Of a stretch of DNA of 64,000 bases, positions 18,501-27,120 are shown piece by piece (the stretch's first letter is position 1; each line of letters begins with the position of its first letter). The notes beneath the pieces were generated by a model, which saw only the letters and a program-made list of their open reading frames with translations, was not told the origin of the DNA and did no database searches. The translations under genes and the position numbers were made by a program. Origin of the DNA: Bacteroidales bacterium (GTDB lineage Bacteria > Bacteroidota > Bacteroidia > Bacteroidales > ML635J-15); the NCBI GenBank assembly GCA_017617125.1, contig JAFZWY010000008.1, positions 1 to 64,000 of the forward strand, read 5' to 3'.

Positions 18501-18840
18501 AGTCGACATACGATCGGATGTCGTTCATCACATCGTCGATGTTGGTTCCCCACTCAAATTCAAGTGTTACGATTGAAAGGTTATCCTTTGATGTGGAAAA
18601 CAAGTTCTTAAGTCCGTCAACGGAGTTAAGTGCGTTTTCGAGAATCTTACTGATGTTGGTTTCGATTTCGCTGGCGTTTGCACCCGGGTATGTAGTCATA
18701 ATGGTGACATACGGCGGGTCGATTTCGGGGAACTGGTCGATTGGCAGTCGCGACAGCGAGAAAAGACCCATAACTATGACGGCGACGAAAACAAGTCCCG
18801 TAGTGATAGGCTTTTGTATTGCGGTTTTGTAGATACTCAT
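15559..18840 (-). CDS. RND family efflux permease (HAE1/AcrB-like)
   Basis: 1,093-residue inner-membrane proton-driven exporter. The first helix is at about 11-29, followed by the porter domain. The block with FAVTIAIGMVVDDAIVVLENITKHIERG carries the paired Asp residues of the proton relay in TM4, and the TM block around GLILLIGIVVKNGIVLVDYINLMRDRG is diagnostic of the hydrophobe/amphiphile group. A charged C-terminal tail extends beyond the usual 1,030-1,050 residues. The operon order is TetR, TolC, adaptor, permease, PII-like. Substrates (drugs, bile salts or metals) cannot be told. Confidence 0.96.
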   Translation of the reverse strand: MSIYKTAIQKPITTGLVFVAVIVMGLFSLSRLPIDQFPEIDPPYVTIMTTYPGANASEIETNISKILENALNSVDGLKNLFSTSKDNLSIVTLEFEWGTNIDDVMNDIRSYVDLVYDNLPDGVSRPMILKLNSSSMPIMQLGFTAEESYAGLDKILEDNVVNTLNRIDGIGNISLSGAPDRYIYVDLDPNQLDAYNLSVESVGNAISGNNLNLASGTVKMGKEQYQLRVESEYIESSEINDIVVTTTADGKQVFVRDLATVRDTIKDLSLDERISILENGQDILGKEGVRLQISKQTGANTVEICKKVNEEMEKIMKILPPDIKCTVIRDGSIEIKNAIFGLAESIFYALLFVVLVVLVFLGSWRSTLIISLTIPISLIVSFMYLFMADSSLNIVSLASLTIAIGMVVDDAIVVLENITKHIERGSSPREAAIYATNEVWVSVIATTLVIVAVFVPLTMLSGMAGIMFKELGWIVTIVVCTSTATAITLIPMLCSKMLKANKFFVNKEEEKEYLAKQKKRIFSHKNTLGKVFDKIDLLYAKLLRVCLNHKLITMLAALAIFVVSLIPFTNGTIGTDFMQQQDNGSMSIKIELQRGTRIEETLKTARRIECRIHELIPETKVISTSAGSNDESSISALFSGTTNNKINMTVRTSKKYERKRTIFEMAEIIREELKTYPEIINYSVSTSSQGGGGMGNNNVSVEIYGYDFDETNILATELKHKFKELSSARDVTISREEDRAELQINFDKEKLARHGLSTSAAAMYVRYRVNGMTAGFLKEDGKEYDIVVRLKEEFRNSLTDIEELTIMSPRGEKIKLSELAEINEYWCPPNIERKNRQRYLTVSVTPYNASLGDLAKDIQGVIDQTNIPLGISTRLGGSYETQQDTFKDMITLALLIMMLVYIVMASQFESFSKPFIIMMSIPFAITGTILALLVTGATLDMMGALGLILLIGIVVKNGIVLVDYINLMRDRGYELKEAIALSGQSRLRPVLMTAFTTILGMVPMAMSASEGSELWHGMGIVVIGGLTISTFVTLIVVPVLYAIFSRKGERDDQAKLRKTFVFMDINNADYEYLDKEEENMEVVINQNEEPKND

Positions 18841-18858
18841 CGTGTTGTCCTTTCTGCT

Positions 18859-19887
18859 TTACTTTGAAATATTCAGTTTAACACCATCGACAAGTTTTGC
18901 CTGACCGACAACAACAAGCTCGTCGCCTTCCTTAATTTCGTCCGATATGATTTCAATCTTATCGTCGAAACGCTTGCCCATTTCAACAACTATACGCTTT
19001 GCATAGCCGTCGTTGTTTACGAATACGTATCTTTCGTTAGCACCTTGCAGTTTCAGTACCGACTGGTAAGGAACTATGATTGCTTCGATGTTGTCGAGGT
19101 CGATATTTACGCTCATGTACATACCTGGGCGAAGTTCCTCTTTTGCGTTCGGAATTCTAACCTTAGCCTGGAAGGTGTGAGTGTTGGCGTCAATGGTGGG
19201 GTAGATTATTTCGATTGTACCCTCGAAAGTACGTCCCTTATAGATTTCGGAAGAGAGCTGAACCTTTGTTCCTGCCTTTATCATCGGGAAGTAGGCTTCG
19301 GGAATGTTGACGATTGCCTTCAGTGTGTTTATCTGAATAAGCGTAAGTATTGGCATTCCGCTGTAAAGTTCTCCGTTTTCGAAGTTCTTGGCTGAAATTA
19401 CACCAGGGAAGTCGGCCTTTACATAGGTGTTTTTCTCGAGGAATTCGAGATTTTCCTTTGTGAGGTCGTATTGTACCTTTGTCTGGTCGTATGTCTGCTG
19501 TGAAACGCTTCCGCTCTTGAGCAATGCCTCAACACGGTTCATTTCGGTTTCGAGGTTTGCAAACTGCAAACGGGTGGTTTTCAGTTGGGTTTCGTCCATC
19601 ACAACCAAAGTCTGTCCTTTGCTTACTCTCGATGCAACATCAACATTTATCTTCTTGATAATGCCTGTAACCGATGGCGAAATGTTCATGGTTTCGTATG
19701 GCTGCAGAACTGCCGAAATGCTGATGCTTTTCGATATGGTTTCCTTTGCCAGAGGCTGTACCGTTACTAGTTCTTCTCTTTCCTTTTCGACGACTGTCGT
19801 CTTGTCATCTTTCTTCTCCTTGCAACCTGTTGCCGTCAGTACCAATGCCGAAATGATGGCAACACCGATAAAATTCCTTATATTCAT
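18859..19887 (-). CDS. RND efflux periplasmic adaptor lipoprotein
   Basis: 342-residue membrane-fusion protein linking the permease to TolC. Its lipoprotein signal (1-22) ends in a lipobox with TATGC. A barrel-sandwich hybrid/lipoyl half-motif (YETMNISPSVTGIIKKINVDVASRVSKGQTLVVMDE), a coiled-coil hairpin (about 110-150), and the beta-barrel and membrane-proximal domains follow. It lies 18 bases before the permease gene and 8 after the TolC-like gene. Confidence 0.95.
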   Translation of the reverse strand: MNIRNFIGVAIISALVLTATGCKEKKDDKTTVVEKEREELVTVQPLAKETISKSISISAVLQPYETMNISPSVTGIIKKINVDVASRVSKGQTLVVMDETQLKTTRLQFANLETEMNRVEALLKSGSVSQQTYDQTKVQYDLTKENLEFLEKNTYVKADFPGVISAKNFENGELYSGMPILTLIQINTLKAIVNIPEAYFPMIKAGTKVQLSSEIYKGRTFEGTIEIIYPTIDANTHTFQAKVRIPNAKEELRPGMYMSVNIDLDNIEAIIVPYQSVLKLQGANERYVFVNNDGYAKRIVVEMGKRFDDKIEIISDEIKEGDELVVVGQAKLVDGVKLNISK

Positions 19888-19895
19888 TGTCTTGA

Positions 19896-21191
19896 TTATT
19901 TTCTATTTAAAAGTTGTTCAAATTCGATTTGTGCGTTCACGAGGTTGAGCACGGCCGAAATGTAGTTGCTCTGTGCCGAGATAATGTCGCTGCTTGCTGT
20001 TGTAAGTTCGAGGCTCGATGCCATTCCGTGTTCGAACTTGTTCGACACGTTGGTGAAAACGCGCTCGGTGACTTCGAGGTTCAGTTTTTGTGCCTCGTAG
20101 GTCTCGTAGTTGGATGTTACATTGTAACGAAGCTGGCGTTCCTGAACGAGCAAGGCATCACGTGTATTTTCGATGGTATTCTGGAACTCGTTGTAGGTAA
20201 TTTTTGCCTGCTTCACGTCCGACCAAGTTTTTCCGCTGCTCCATATCGGAATGTTCAATGTCAATCCTACAAGGTTTGGCGGTGTCATGTTGAAACCTTC
20301 CTTCTTGCCGAAGTAGGTTCTTCCCGAATACTGGTAGTATGCGCTCAAGGTTGGAACATAGCCCATTATCTTGAGGTCAATCTGCTTTTTCAAAAGTTCG
20401 GAATTCTTTTGTAGCAACTGGTAGTCGTAGTTGTTCTCAATATTGAACGATTCGTTCTGCAATGCAAGTATTGCTTCTGGTTTCAAAATGTCGTCAACTG
20501 TCTGGGTGAGAATAAGTTTTGTGTTTACACCGCAACCGAGTTGCAGACGCATAGAGTTTTCGAGCATTTCGAGCGATCTGTTTGTAGAACTTATGCTTGT
20601 ACGAAGCGAAAGAACCTGAACCATCAGTTTGTCGGCGTCTGTTTGTTCTGCAGCACCTACATCTACAGCATTTTGAGTCGTCTCGTGCAAGCTTTCAAGG
20701 TTTTCGAGGCTGCGTTCGAGCAGTTCGGTTGTATTCTGCATTACCAGAATCGACATGTAAACCTTAGCAACTTGGTATCTTATTTCATCTTCAGATTGCT
20801 TTTTAGTCAGGTCTGAAAGGTCTTTCGACATTTCGGCAAGTTGGACACCTATAATTTGTTGTCCCGAAAGTGCCATCGAAGCAGTGATTCCTAGGGTTCC
20901 GGTTGCAGGCATAGATATTGCCATTCCGCTGAAATTCATTTCGTATCCACAGTAGTTTGAGTATCCGAGACTTGCACTTACCTGCGGAAGCATTGAAGCG
21001 ATTGCGCCCCATTTGGCAGCTTCTGCCTTTTGGATTTCAAGACTTGAGTTTTGCAGGGTTTTGTTGTGCTCTACGGCGTAGTCTTGTGCCGATTTGAGTG
21101 ATATTGATAACGCTCCGTCTCCGTTCTGTGCAAATAAATTTGCAGCCGTTAGCAAAAGTGCCACGGTTGTAATTAATGCAATCCTTTTCAT
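19896..21191 (-). CDS. TolC-family outer-membrane efflux protein
   Basis: 431 residues with a signal peptide (1-21, ending NLFAQ) and two OEP repeats rich in long alpha helices (about 25-215 and 230-430) that form the periplasmic tunnel. The ending NAQIEFEQLLNRK is typical. It overlaps the tetR stop by 4 bases (ATGA), implying coupled translation with the regulator. Confidence 0.95.
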   Translation of the reverse strand: MKRIALITTVALLLTAANLFAQNGDGALSISLKSAQDYAVEHNKTLQNSSLEIQKAEAAKWGAIASMLPQVSASLGYSNYCGYEMNFSGMAISMPATGTLGITASMALSGQQIIGVQLAEMSKDLSDLTKKQSEDEIRYQVAKVYMSILVMQNTTELLERSLENLESLHETTQNAVDVGAAEQTDADKLMVQVLSLRTSISSTNRSLEMLENSMRLQLGCGVNTKLILTQTVDDILKPEAILALQNESFNIENNYDYQLLQKNSELLKKQIDLKIMGYVPTLSAYYQYSGRTYFGKKEGFNMTPPNLVGLTLNIPIWSSGKTWSDVKQAKITYNEFQNTIENTRDALLVQERQLRYNVTSNYETYEAQKLNLEVTERVFTNVSNKFEHGMASSLELTTASSDIISAQSNYISAVLNLVNAQIEFEQLLNRK

Positions 21192-21817
21192 TTGTTATCT
21201 TTGCTTTTTATGAGTTTCTTTACTTTTTCGTTAATTATTTCTTGTCCTTGTGGTGTGGATATTCCGAGCAGAATAGGAATTGTGAGTGTGCTGTGGAAAG
21301 CTACCGGAGGTTTACTCTTTACAAATTCCTGTTCGTTTTCGTAGATGCTTACAAGTTTCTGCAAGGTGAATATCAAAATGTCTGTATCTACATCCTTCTT
21401 GAAATAGTTTTCGATTTTGCCACGTTCAATAAGCTTGAATATTGTAGTGTAGGTTTCTTCCCTTATTTTCTTGTATGCGTTCGAATATATTGTCGGATGG
21501 TATTTTATTAAATCTTCAAGCGTTTTGGGGTTCGTCTTCGACTTGACATTGTTCTGAACCTTGTCTTCGGCTATGCTGAATATTGCATCGAGTACGTTGT
21601 CGCTTTGGGAGATTATTTTTTTGATTTTCTCGTCGGCTTTTTTCATCTCGTGCAGCATGACTTGCATCACAAGGTCGTCCTTGTCCTTGAAAATTTCGTA
21701 GAGCGTACGCTTTGAGATTTTCATGTCCATCGATATGTTGTCCATTGTTACTGGCTTGATACCGTTGGCGTTGAACATCTTTGCGACCTCTTCCAATATG
21801 GTTTCTTTTTCTATCAT
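21188..21817 (-). CDS. TetR/AcrR family transcriptional regulator
   Basis: 209-residue DNA-binding repressor. The N-terminal TetR helix-turn-helix (about 8-50) contains VTMDNISMDMKISKRTLYEIFKDKDDLV, followed by an all-helical ligand-binding domain. As first gene of the efflux operon, overlapping the TolC-like gene, it probably represses its own operon. No clear palindromic operator was identified between 21818 and 21900. Confidence 0.93.
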   Translation of the reverse strand: MIEKETILEEVAKMFNANGIKPVTMDNISMDMKISKRTLYEIFKDKDDLVMQVMLHEMKKADEKIKKIISQSDNVLDAIFSIAEDKVQNNVKSKTNPKTLEDLIKYHPTIYSNAYKKIREETYTTIFKLIERGKIENYFKKDVDTDILIFTLQKLVSIYENEQEFVKSKPPVAFHSTLTIPILLGISTPQGQEIINEKVKKLIKSKDNK

Positions 21818-21903
21818 AAAGTGTCCGTTAAATGATGCCGCGAAATTAGAAAACTTTTGTGGGGTGGAAACGTTTTATGAGGTTAAAGTTTTGTTAATAG
21901 GGA

Positions 21904-21940
21904 AAGGCTAACAGGCTAATAGTCTGACAGGCTAACAGCC
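21904..21940. repeat. GCCTGTTA-type dispersed repeat, locus 1
   Basis: GGCTAACAGGCTAATAGTC and GACAGGCTAACAGCC are degenerate direct repeats of an about 8-base word (GCCTGTTA on the other strand). Related arrays are at 26470-26508, 31174-31208, 33360-33430, 35561-35615 and 51535-51594. Confidence 0.6.
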
Positions 21941-21979
21941 AATTCAAACAACTTCAAACAACCTTTAGCTCGGCGTAAG

Positions 21980-22822
21980 TTAAATCTTGGAATCTTCAAC
22001 TGCCTTGTTGGCTTCTTTCTCTGCTTTGTGTTCCTTTTTGCTGTCGGATTTCTGACGCAGGTAGGCGAGGATTGCTTTTTTCAGGTAGTCGCGTCCCGAT
22101 GCCTTGTGGATTTGTCCGTTCTGGGCTATTGATATGTTGCCCGACTGTTCCGACACGATGATTACCAGCGCGTCGGAGGTTTCGGAAATGCCGAGTCCTG
22201 AGCGGTGGCGCAGACCATATTCGTTTGGCAGATTGGGGTTTTGTGATACTGGCAGAATGCACTTTGCGGCGACAATTCTGTTTTTCTCGATTATCATTGC
22301 TCCGTCGTGGAGTGGGGCATTTTTGTAGAATATTGCCTTGATTAGCTGAGTGTTGATGTCGGCATTCACGGTTTCCCCTGTCTGTATTATTGTCTGCAAC
22401 GATGTTTCGCGTGTTATGACAATAAGTGCTCCAGTCTTTGTTTCCGACATTTCCATGCAGGCCTGTACTATGCTTTCTACACCTTCGAGCGAAAAGTCGT
22501 TGCGCAGCTTAACCTTGCCGACAAAAAAGCCTCGCTTGAAATACTTGTCGCCAAGTATTAGAAGGAACTGTCTGACTTCCTGCTGGAAAACCACAATCAA
22601 TGCAATTACACCGACACCGATAACCTGTCCCATAATCGATTCCACAAGTTCCATTTTCAAGGCTTTTACAAGCAACCATACGAGGTAAACTATCGCAATT
22701 CCGAAGAATATCTTTATGGCGGCCGTACCTTTTATCAATTGGTATAGCTTGTAAAGTAGGAAGGCGACAATGAGAATGTCGATTATGTCAATTACAGTGA
22801 TATGTATCAGTGATAACAGCAC
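21980..22822 (-). CDS. dacA: Diadenylate cyclase CdaA/DacA
   Basis: 280-residue membrane enzyme making the second messenger c-di-AMP from two ATP. Three N-terminal transmembrane helices (about 10-28, 36-54, 62-80) precede the DAC domain with the catalytic DGA motif (173-175, PLHDGAMII) and RHR motif (205-207, LRHRSGLG). A charged C-terminal tail (about 250-280) is rich in Lys and Glu. The start is a GTG at 22822; no in-frame ATG fits better. A -7 promoter box lies 18 bases upstream. It is probably transcribed alone. Confidence 0.96.
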   Translation of the reverse strand: MLLSLIHITVIDIIDILIVAFLLYKLYQLIKGTAAIKIFFGIAIVYLVWLLVKALKMELVESIMGQVIGVGVIALIVVFQQEVRQFLLILGDKYFKRGFFVGKVKLRNDFSLEGVESIVQACMEMSETKTGALIVITRETSLQTIIQTGETVNADINTQLIKAIFYKNAPLHDGAMIIEKNRIVAAKCILPVSQNPNLPNEYGLRHRSGLGISETSDALVIIVSEQSGNISIAQNGQIHKASGRDYLKKAILAYLRQKSDSKKEHKAEKEANKAVEDSKI

Positions 22823-22839
22823 CTTATTATAATTTAGCG

Positions 22840-22847
22840 CAAAAGTA
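22840..22847 (-). promoter_or_regulatory. -7 promoter box for dacA
   Basis: TACTTTTG on the minus strand matches TAnnTTTG. The predicted leader is very short (about 10 bases before the GTG). Confidence 0.55.
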
Positions 22848-22854
22848 AAAAATA

Positions 22855-22908
22855 TTTACGATTTGGCAAAGCCGAGCTAAAGGTTACGAATTACGATTTT
22901 AGATTTAC
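22855..22908. repeat. Dispersed ATTACGATTTTAGATT-type repeat
   Basis: Contains TTACGATTT, GAGCTAAAGGTT and ATTACGATTTTAGATT. The word GAGCTAAAGGTT also occurs at about 33339-33350 and, reversed, near 21962. The element lies between dacA and the FabK-like gene. Confidence 0.5.
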
Positions 22909-22912
22909 TATG

Positions 22913-23851
22913 TTATTCCGTAAGCCCAGCAATTATTTCCTTTATCGGTCTGATGCTATGCACGTGCTCTATTGCCACTCCTGCACACCACACGGTCTTG
23001 TAGGTGGCCTTGAATGCCGAGTCATAGAGCTTTTTCATGCCGGCCTTCATCATCATCGCCTTGGCGAACTTTTTAAGTGCTGAGTTGCGGTTTATCAAAC
23101 GTTCCCATATGTTGGGCTTGTTGCCAATCTGCTGCAGGTAGGGGGTGTTTATCACAGCGGTAGGACTGCCCGAAAGCTTGCGCGTCATTACGATGTCCTT
23201 GGCTCCGTATTCGACGACTGCCTTCTTGTATTCGTCAGAAACCTTGCATTCGTTGCTGGCGATGAATATTGTGCCGACCGAAACTCCTGCTGCGCCCATG
23301 CCTAAGGCCTTGTCGATATCTGTTTTTTGTGCGATGCCACCAGCATATATAATAGGTATATGACAGTTTTCGGTTAGTTGGGGCATAAGTTCATTTGGTG
23401 CGAGCATGCCCGAATGTCCGCCTGCCAACGAGTTTACCGCGATAATTGCATCGGCCCCAAGACTTTCGACTTTATGTGCGAACTTCAAGTCGACGACATC
23501 GCAGAAAACCTTGATTCCGTTTGCGTGTGCAATTTCTATTGCTTGCCTAGGACTGCCGAGCGATGTGATTATGAATGCAGGTTTGGCTTCGATGATTTCT
23601 GCAATCTGTTGCTTGTAGCGGGTGTTAGATTTGTTTACCACAAGATTTATTCCAAAGGGTTTGTCTGTTTTTCCCTTGACGCTGGCAATTGCGTTGGCAA
23701 GTTCTCCTTTTTTGCGGTAGTTGGCTGCTGGGATTGCCGCTGTAATTCCGCATTCGAGGGCAGCGACAACCATTTCCTCGTTGCTGACGAGAAACATCGG
23801 TGCCATTATGATGGGATGTTCGATATGCAGTATGTCGCAGAGTGTTTGCAT
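22913..23851 (-). CDS. NMO/FabK-family FMN oxidoreductase
   Basis: 312-residue TIM-barrel flavoprotein of the nitronate monooxygenase / enoyl-ACP reductase II superfamily. The N-terminal IEHPIIMAPMFLVSNEEMVVAA, the GINLVVNKSN strand, NSLAGGHSG and the IYAGGIAQKTDIDKALGMGAAGVSVGTIF phosphate-binding segment fit the family. Whether it oxidises nitronates or reduces enoyl-ACP cannot be decided. It starts 2 bases after rnhA and is the last gene of the PKD-rnhA operon. Confidence 0.88.
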   Translation of the reverse strand: MQTLCDILHIEHPIIMAPMFLVSNEEMVVAALECGITAAIPAANYRKKGELANAIASVKGKTDKPFGINLVVNKSNTRYKQQIAEIIEAKPAFIITSLGSPRQAIEIAHANGIKVFCDVVDLKFAHKVESLGADAIIAVNSLAGGHSGMLAPNELMPQLTENCHIPIIYAGGIAQKTDIDKALGMGAAGVSVGTIFIASNECKVSDEYKKAVVEYGAKDIVMTRKLSGSPTAVINTPYLQQIGNKPNIWERLINRNSALKKFAKAMMMKAGMKKLYDSAFKATYKTVWCAGVAIEHVHSIRPIKEIIAGLTE

Positions 23852-23853
23852 TG

Positions 23854-24357
23854 CTAAAGTTGCAGGGTGTTGTCGTTTTCGGTAGCCTCAAAATACTCGT
23901 CTACTAGCAGGTTTGTGCCTGTGGCGGCAGCAACGGCCAGCTGGTCGCAACGGTTGTTGTAAGGATTGTCGGCATGACCTTTTACCCATACGAACTTTAC
24001 GTTGTGTTGTTTGTAAATGCGTACAAACCTCGACCATAAATCAGGATTTTTAACCTTATTGAAGCCTTTTTGTATCCAGCCGTAGAGCCATTTCTGGTTT
24101 ATTGCGTCGGCAACGTATTTTGAGTCGGTGTAGACGGTTACATTTGAGTTCGGAATCTTCAGCATTTCGAGGGCTGTGATGACACCAAGCAGTTCCATGC
24201 GGTTGTTGGTAGTACGGCGGAATCCGCAGGCTACGTCCTTTCGGAATTTACCGCTCATTAGCACGATGCCGAAACCGCCTGGTCCTGGATTACCACGTGA
24301 CGAACCGTCGGTATAGATTGTTATTGTAGGCGGTGTAGCCGTTTTTGCTTCTGTCAT
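23854..24357 (-). CDS. rnhA: Ribonuclease HI
   Basis: 167-residue endonuclease that cleaves RNA in RNA-DNA hybrids. The DEDD catalytic residues are visible: Asp17 (YTDGSSRGNPGPGG), Glu55 (NRMELLG), Asp78 (VYTDSKYV) and Asp138 (RCDQLA), with the active-site-loop His128 in WVKGHADNPYN. Its ATG shares one base with the stop of the upstream PKD/T9SS gene (TAATG), suggesting coupled translation from an unusual partner. Confidence 0.97.
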   Translation of the reverse strand: MTEAKTATPPTITIYTDGSSRGNPGPGGFGIVLMSGKFRKDVACGFRRTTNNRMELLGVITALEMLKIPNSNVTVYTDSKYVADAINQKWLYGWIQKGFNKVKNPDLWSRFVRIYKQHNVKFVWVKGHADNPYNNRCDQLAVAAATGTNLLVDEYFEATENDNTLQL

Positions 24358-26339
24358 TATCTTGCAATAAGGACCTTCTCGGTTACGCTGTGTCCGTCGA
24401 TGTTCATTCTTATGAAGTACAAGCCTTCGCTGAAATCGCCGACGTTGAGTTCGATGCTGCCTTCGCTGCTGTTGTTGTTTTGGGTAGCGATCTTGCGGCC
24501 AAGCATATCGTAGATGTCGATTGTAATGTCCTTGCCGTATTCAACTGAGCCCAGGTCGATGTTTACGATGTTGCTGGCTGGGTTGGGGTAGATGCTTATG
24601 TCGTGGTCGGCGGCGTAGTCCTCGATGTCGGTAATGCAGGTTACGGGGCGGATAGCCGTTGATGTCCTGACACCAAACTTTTCGAAAGCTGTCATCCATT
24701 CGTCGTTGGCCTTGACATACAATGTGTTGGAGCCCGATTCGCTACGGCTAGGAGCAACACTGACTACGAACCAGTCGCCTTCACCGTTAGAGTTCGTGCC
24801 GTTGTAGTTTATTTTGTAGCCGGCGTAGAATGGACCGTCTACCTTGACAGGATCGTCGAATTCGACAACATAGTTGTAGTTACTAGGAATATCGCGCAGG
24901 TATACTTTCTTTTGGGCTAAGATTGAGTCTGGAGTCTGTGTGTTCCCGTCCCAAATGTAGAACGTTACATACGAGTTATATGTGCCTGCCTGCGACATGA
25001 AAACAGGAACTATTATAGCATCAACCCTTTCGAAAGAATATTGGTTGAACTTGTCGGCGTAGTATTTTATCTTTTGCTGGTTGTGTCCGCCTATGAATCC
25101 CCACGAACCGCTCAGTTGCGGGCTGTATGGAATTTCGTTAGGACGGATGTTTGAAATCGTGTCGCAGTATTCAGGAACAGGTCCCGAGAATACCATTATG
25201 TAGTCTTCCTTAGTAATTGAGGTTACGCCACATTCGTTTGATACAGAGAGAAATACATCATAGAATCCGGCTGCATTGTATTCGACGCCATTGATAATGT
25301 TGGCAGTTGCTGCAGTGTTGGGGTAGCCACCTTCGAATTCCCATGCCCATGCTGTCGGATTATTTGTCGAAAGGTTTTCGAAATAAACCCTTGTTCCCGA
25401 GCGGATAAGACGTGGCGATGCCTTGAAGTTGGCTTCGGGGATTCCTACACACGGGTCGGTATTTGCAACGGTAATGTAGTTTTCGCGGCGCAAGGTGTCG
25501 AGTCCCATGTTGCTTTCGATAACAAGCTCAACGTCGTAGGTTCCAGGCATCGGAAATACGATTCCTGTAGGATTCTGGGCGTTGGAAGTCGTTGGTGTTG
25601 CACCTTCGAAGAACCAGTGCCAGATGTATGGAGTTCCAAGGCTTCGGTCGGTGAAGTTGATGGCATCGCCGGGAGCTATATATGTCCTGTCGGCCATAAA
25701 GTTGGCTTCGGGTCTGACGGTTGCTTCGGGTATGACATTAATATAGAAGTTCTTTGTTTCGGTATCGCTGTTGCCGTTCATGTCGGTTACGGTAAGTTCA
25801 ACATTGTATTGGCCTGCGTGCGGATATGTAATTGGTGTTGGGCGCTCGTCGGTTGATGTCGACGGCATACCGCCTTCGAATGACCACTGGTATGTTACGA
25901 ACGGTCCGTTTTGCGACAAGCTGGTGAACTGCACTATGCTGTTCTCTGGAATTGTCGTTAGGTTGGCAGTGAAGTCGGCGATTGGCGTTTCGGTGTTAGG
26001 AAGCACGGTGATACATTCGGGAACAACTTCGGTATTGACCATTGCTCCGTTCTGTACTTCGAGAATTACAGAATATGTGCCCGGATAGTAGTAGCAAATA
26101 TTTTGAGGGTGCTGTTCGTTCGATGTCGTGGTTTGCGCACCTTCGAAAGTCCACTGCCAGTGAGTTGGATTTCCTGTGGTCATATCGGTGAAATATACGC
26201 ATTCGCCGGCGGTTATCTCGTACGAAGATACGAGGAACTGGGCGTCGAGTCCTGCACGGTCTTTACCTTTCTGTGAAAATGCGTTGCCCGACAACACGAT
26301 GAACGCCAATATTGCGGTGATTCTCAGTATGTTTTTCAT
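24357..26339 (-). CDS. PKD-repeat protein with T9SS sorting domain
   Basis: 660-residue exported protein. A signal peptide (1-22, ending GNAFSQ) is followed by four PKD-like domains (about 30-395), each with the pattern xPTxWxWxFEGAxPxTSxxxxP. Then comes a jelly-roll-like region (about 400-575, YNSYVTFYIWDG and similar) and a T9SS type A sorting domain (about 582-660, DISIYPNPASNIVNID ending EKVLIAR). It is likely a surface adhesin or binding protein. The ATG at 26339 was chosen because it starts the signal peptide; the frame upstream is Phe-rich and non-coding in look. It heads an operon with rnhA. Confidence 0.9.
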   Translation of the reverse strand: MKNILRITAILAFIVLSGNAFSQKGKDRAGLDAQFLVSSYEITAGECVYFTDMTTGNPTHWQWTFEGAQTTTSNEQHPQNICYYYPGTYSVILEVQNGAMVNTEVVPECITVLPNTETPIADFTANLTTIPENSIVQFTSLSQNGPFVTYQWSFEGGMPSTSTDERPTPITYPHAGQYNVELTVTDMNGNSDTETKNFYINVIPEATVRPEANFMADRTYIAPGDAINFTDRSLGTPYIWHWFFEGATPTTSNAQNPTGIVFPMPGTYDVELVIESNMGLDTLRRENYITVANTDPCVGIPEANFKASPRLIRSGTRVYFENLSTNNPTAWAWEFEGGYPNTAATANIINGVEYNAAGFYDVFLSVSNECGVTSITKEDYIMVFSGPVPEYCDTISNIRPNEIPYSPQLSGSWGFIGGHNQQKIKYYADKFNQYSFERVDAIIVPVFMSQAGTYNSYVTFYIWDGNTQTPDSILAQKKVYLRDIPSNYNYVVEFDDPVKVDGPFYAGYKINYNGTNSNGEGDWFVVSVAPSRSESGSNTLYVKANDEWMTAFEKFGVRTSTAIRPVTCITDIEDYAADHDISIYPNPASNIVNIDLGSVEYGKDITIDIYDMLGRKIATQNNNSSEGSIELNVGDFSEGLYFIRMNIDGHSVTEKVLIAR

Positions 26340-26379
26340 TTGCGCCAATTTTGATAATGAAACATATAATATCAATCTG

Positions 26380-26387
26380 CAAATATA
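26380..26387 (-). promoter_or_regulatory. -7 promoter box for the PKD-rnhA operon
   Basis: TATATTTG on the minus strand matches TAnnTTTG, 41 bases before the ATG. Confidence 0.55.
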
Positions 26388-26469
26388 AAATTTAATTGTG
26401 AAATCGTAATGTGTTTTTACGAAAAAAAAGAAATGCGTTGACGTGCTGTGGTACGTTTGTGCGTACATC

Positions 26470-26508
26470 TAGCCTTTAAGCCTGTTTGCCTTCAGGCCTT
26501 TTAGCCTT
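26470..26508. repeat. GCCTGTTA-type dispersed repeat, locus 2
   Basis: TAGCCTTTAAGCCTGTTTGCC followed by TTCAGGCCTTTTAGCC: degenerate direct repeats of GCCTnTTn just after the recR stop. Confidence 0.6.
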
Positions 26509-26510
26509 CT

Positions 26511-27107
26511 TTATTCGAATGGTTTTCTGTTTTTGATTGCCTGCGAAAGCGTTATCTCGTCGGTGTACTGCAATTCTTCGCCGACGGCGATTCCCTTGGC
26601 TATTACTGTTACCTTCACGCCTGATGCCTGCAATTTCTTGTTGATGTAGTAGTTGGTGGTTTCGCCTTCCATTGTGGTTGGCAGGGCGAGGATTATTTCG
26701 TTGATTTCGCCGGAGGATGCCCGTTCTACGAGGTCGGCTATGTGTAGGTCGGAGGGGCTTATGCCGTCCATGGGGGAGATAACGCCTCCGAGTACATGGT
26801 AGGTGCCGTTGTATTGGGCGGTGGCTTCGATTGCCATTACGTCGTTTATGTTTTCGACGACGCAGACGGTTGTATGGTCGCGGTTGGGGTTGGCGCAGAT
26901 TTCGCAGATATCGTTTTCGGAAATGTTGTTGCAGACATGGCAGAACTTGATGTTCTCCTTCATGCGCTGAATGGTTTCGGTGAAGTTGGTGACGTCGTCG
27001 AGTGATTTGCGCAGCAGGTGTAGCACGAAGCGCTGGGCGGTCTTGCGTCCTATTCCAGGCAGTGTCATGAACTGCTGTATCGATTCGTCGATGAGTTTGT
27101 TTTGCAT
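26511..27107 (-). CDS. recR: Recombination protein RecR
   Basis: 198-residue member of the RecFOR pathway that loads RecA at gaps. The N-terminal helix-hairpin-helix contains LPGIGRKTAQR (16-26). The C4 zinc finger (Cys56, Cys59, Cys68, Cys71) is followed by the Toprim domain (VCVVENINDV onward, with GGVISPMDGISP). It is complete and of normal length. The ATG lies only about 5 bases from a perfect -7 box, so the mRNA may be leaderless or nearly so. Confidence 0.97.
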   Translation of the reverse strand: MQNKLIDESIQQFMTLPGIGRKTAQRFVLHLLRKSLDDVTNFTETIQRMKENIKFCHVCNNISENDICEICANPNRDHTTVCVVENINDVMAIEATAQYNGTYHVLGGVISPMDGISPSDLHIADLVERASSGEINEIILALPTTMEGETTNYYINKKLQASGVKVTVIAKGIAVGEELQYTDEITLSQAIKNRKPFE

Positions 27108-27111
27108 GGGA

Positions 27112-27119
27112 CAAAGATA
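27112..27119 (-). promoter_or_regulatory. -7 promoter box for recR
   Basis: TATCTTTG on the minus strand, directly followed on its upstream side by a heptanucleotide repeat tract. Its position would place transcription start at or next to the recR ATG. Confidence 0.55.
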
Positions 27120-27120
27120 A

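Noticed and set aside
26476..27114. Open frame of 212 codons overlapping recR in another frame
   Set aside because: Its translation is Arg/His/Asn-rich nonsense. RecR motifs are in the neighbouring frame.
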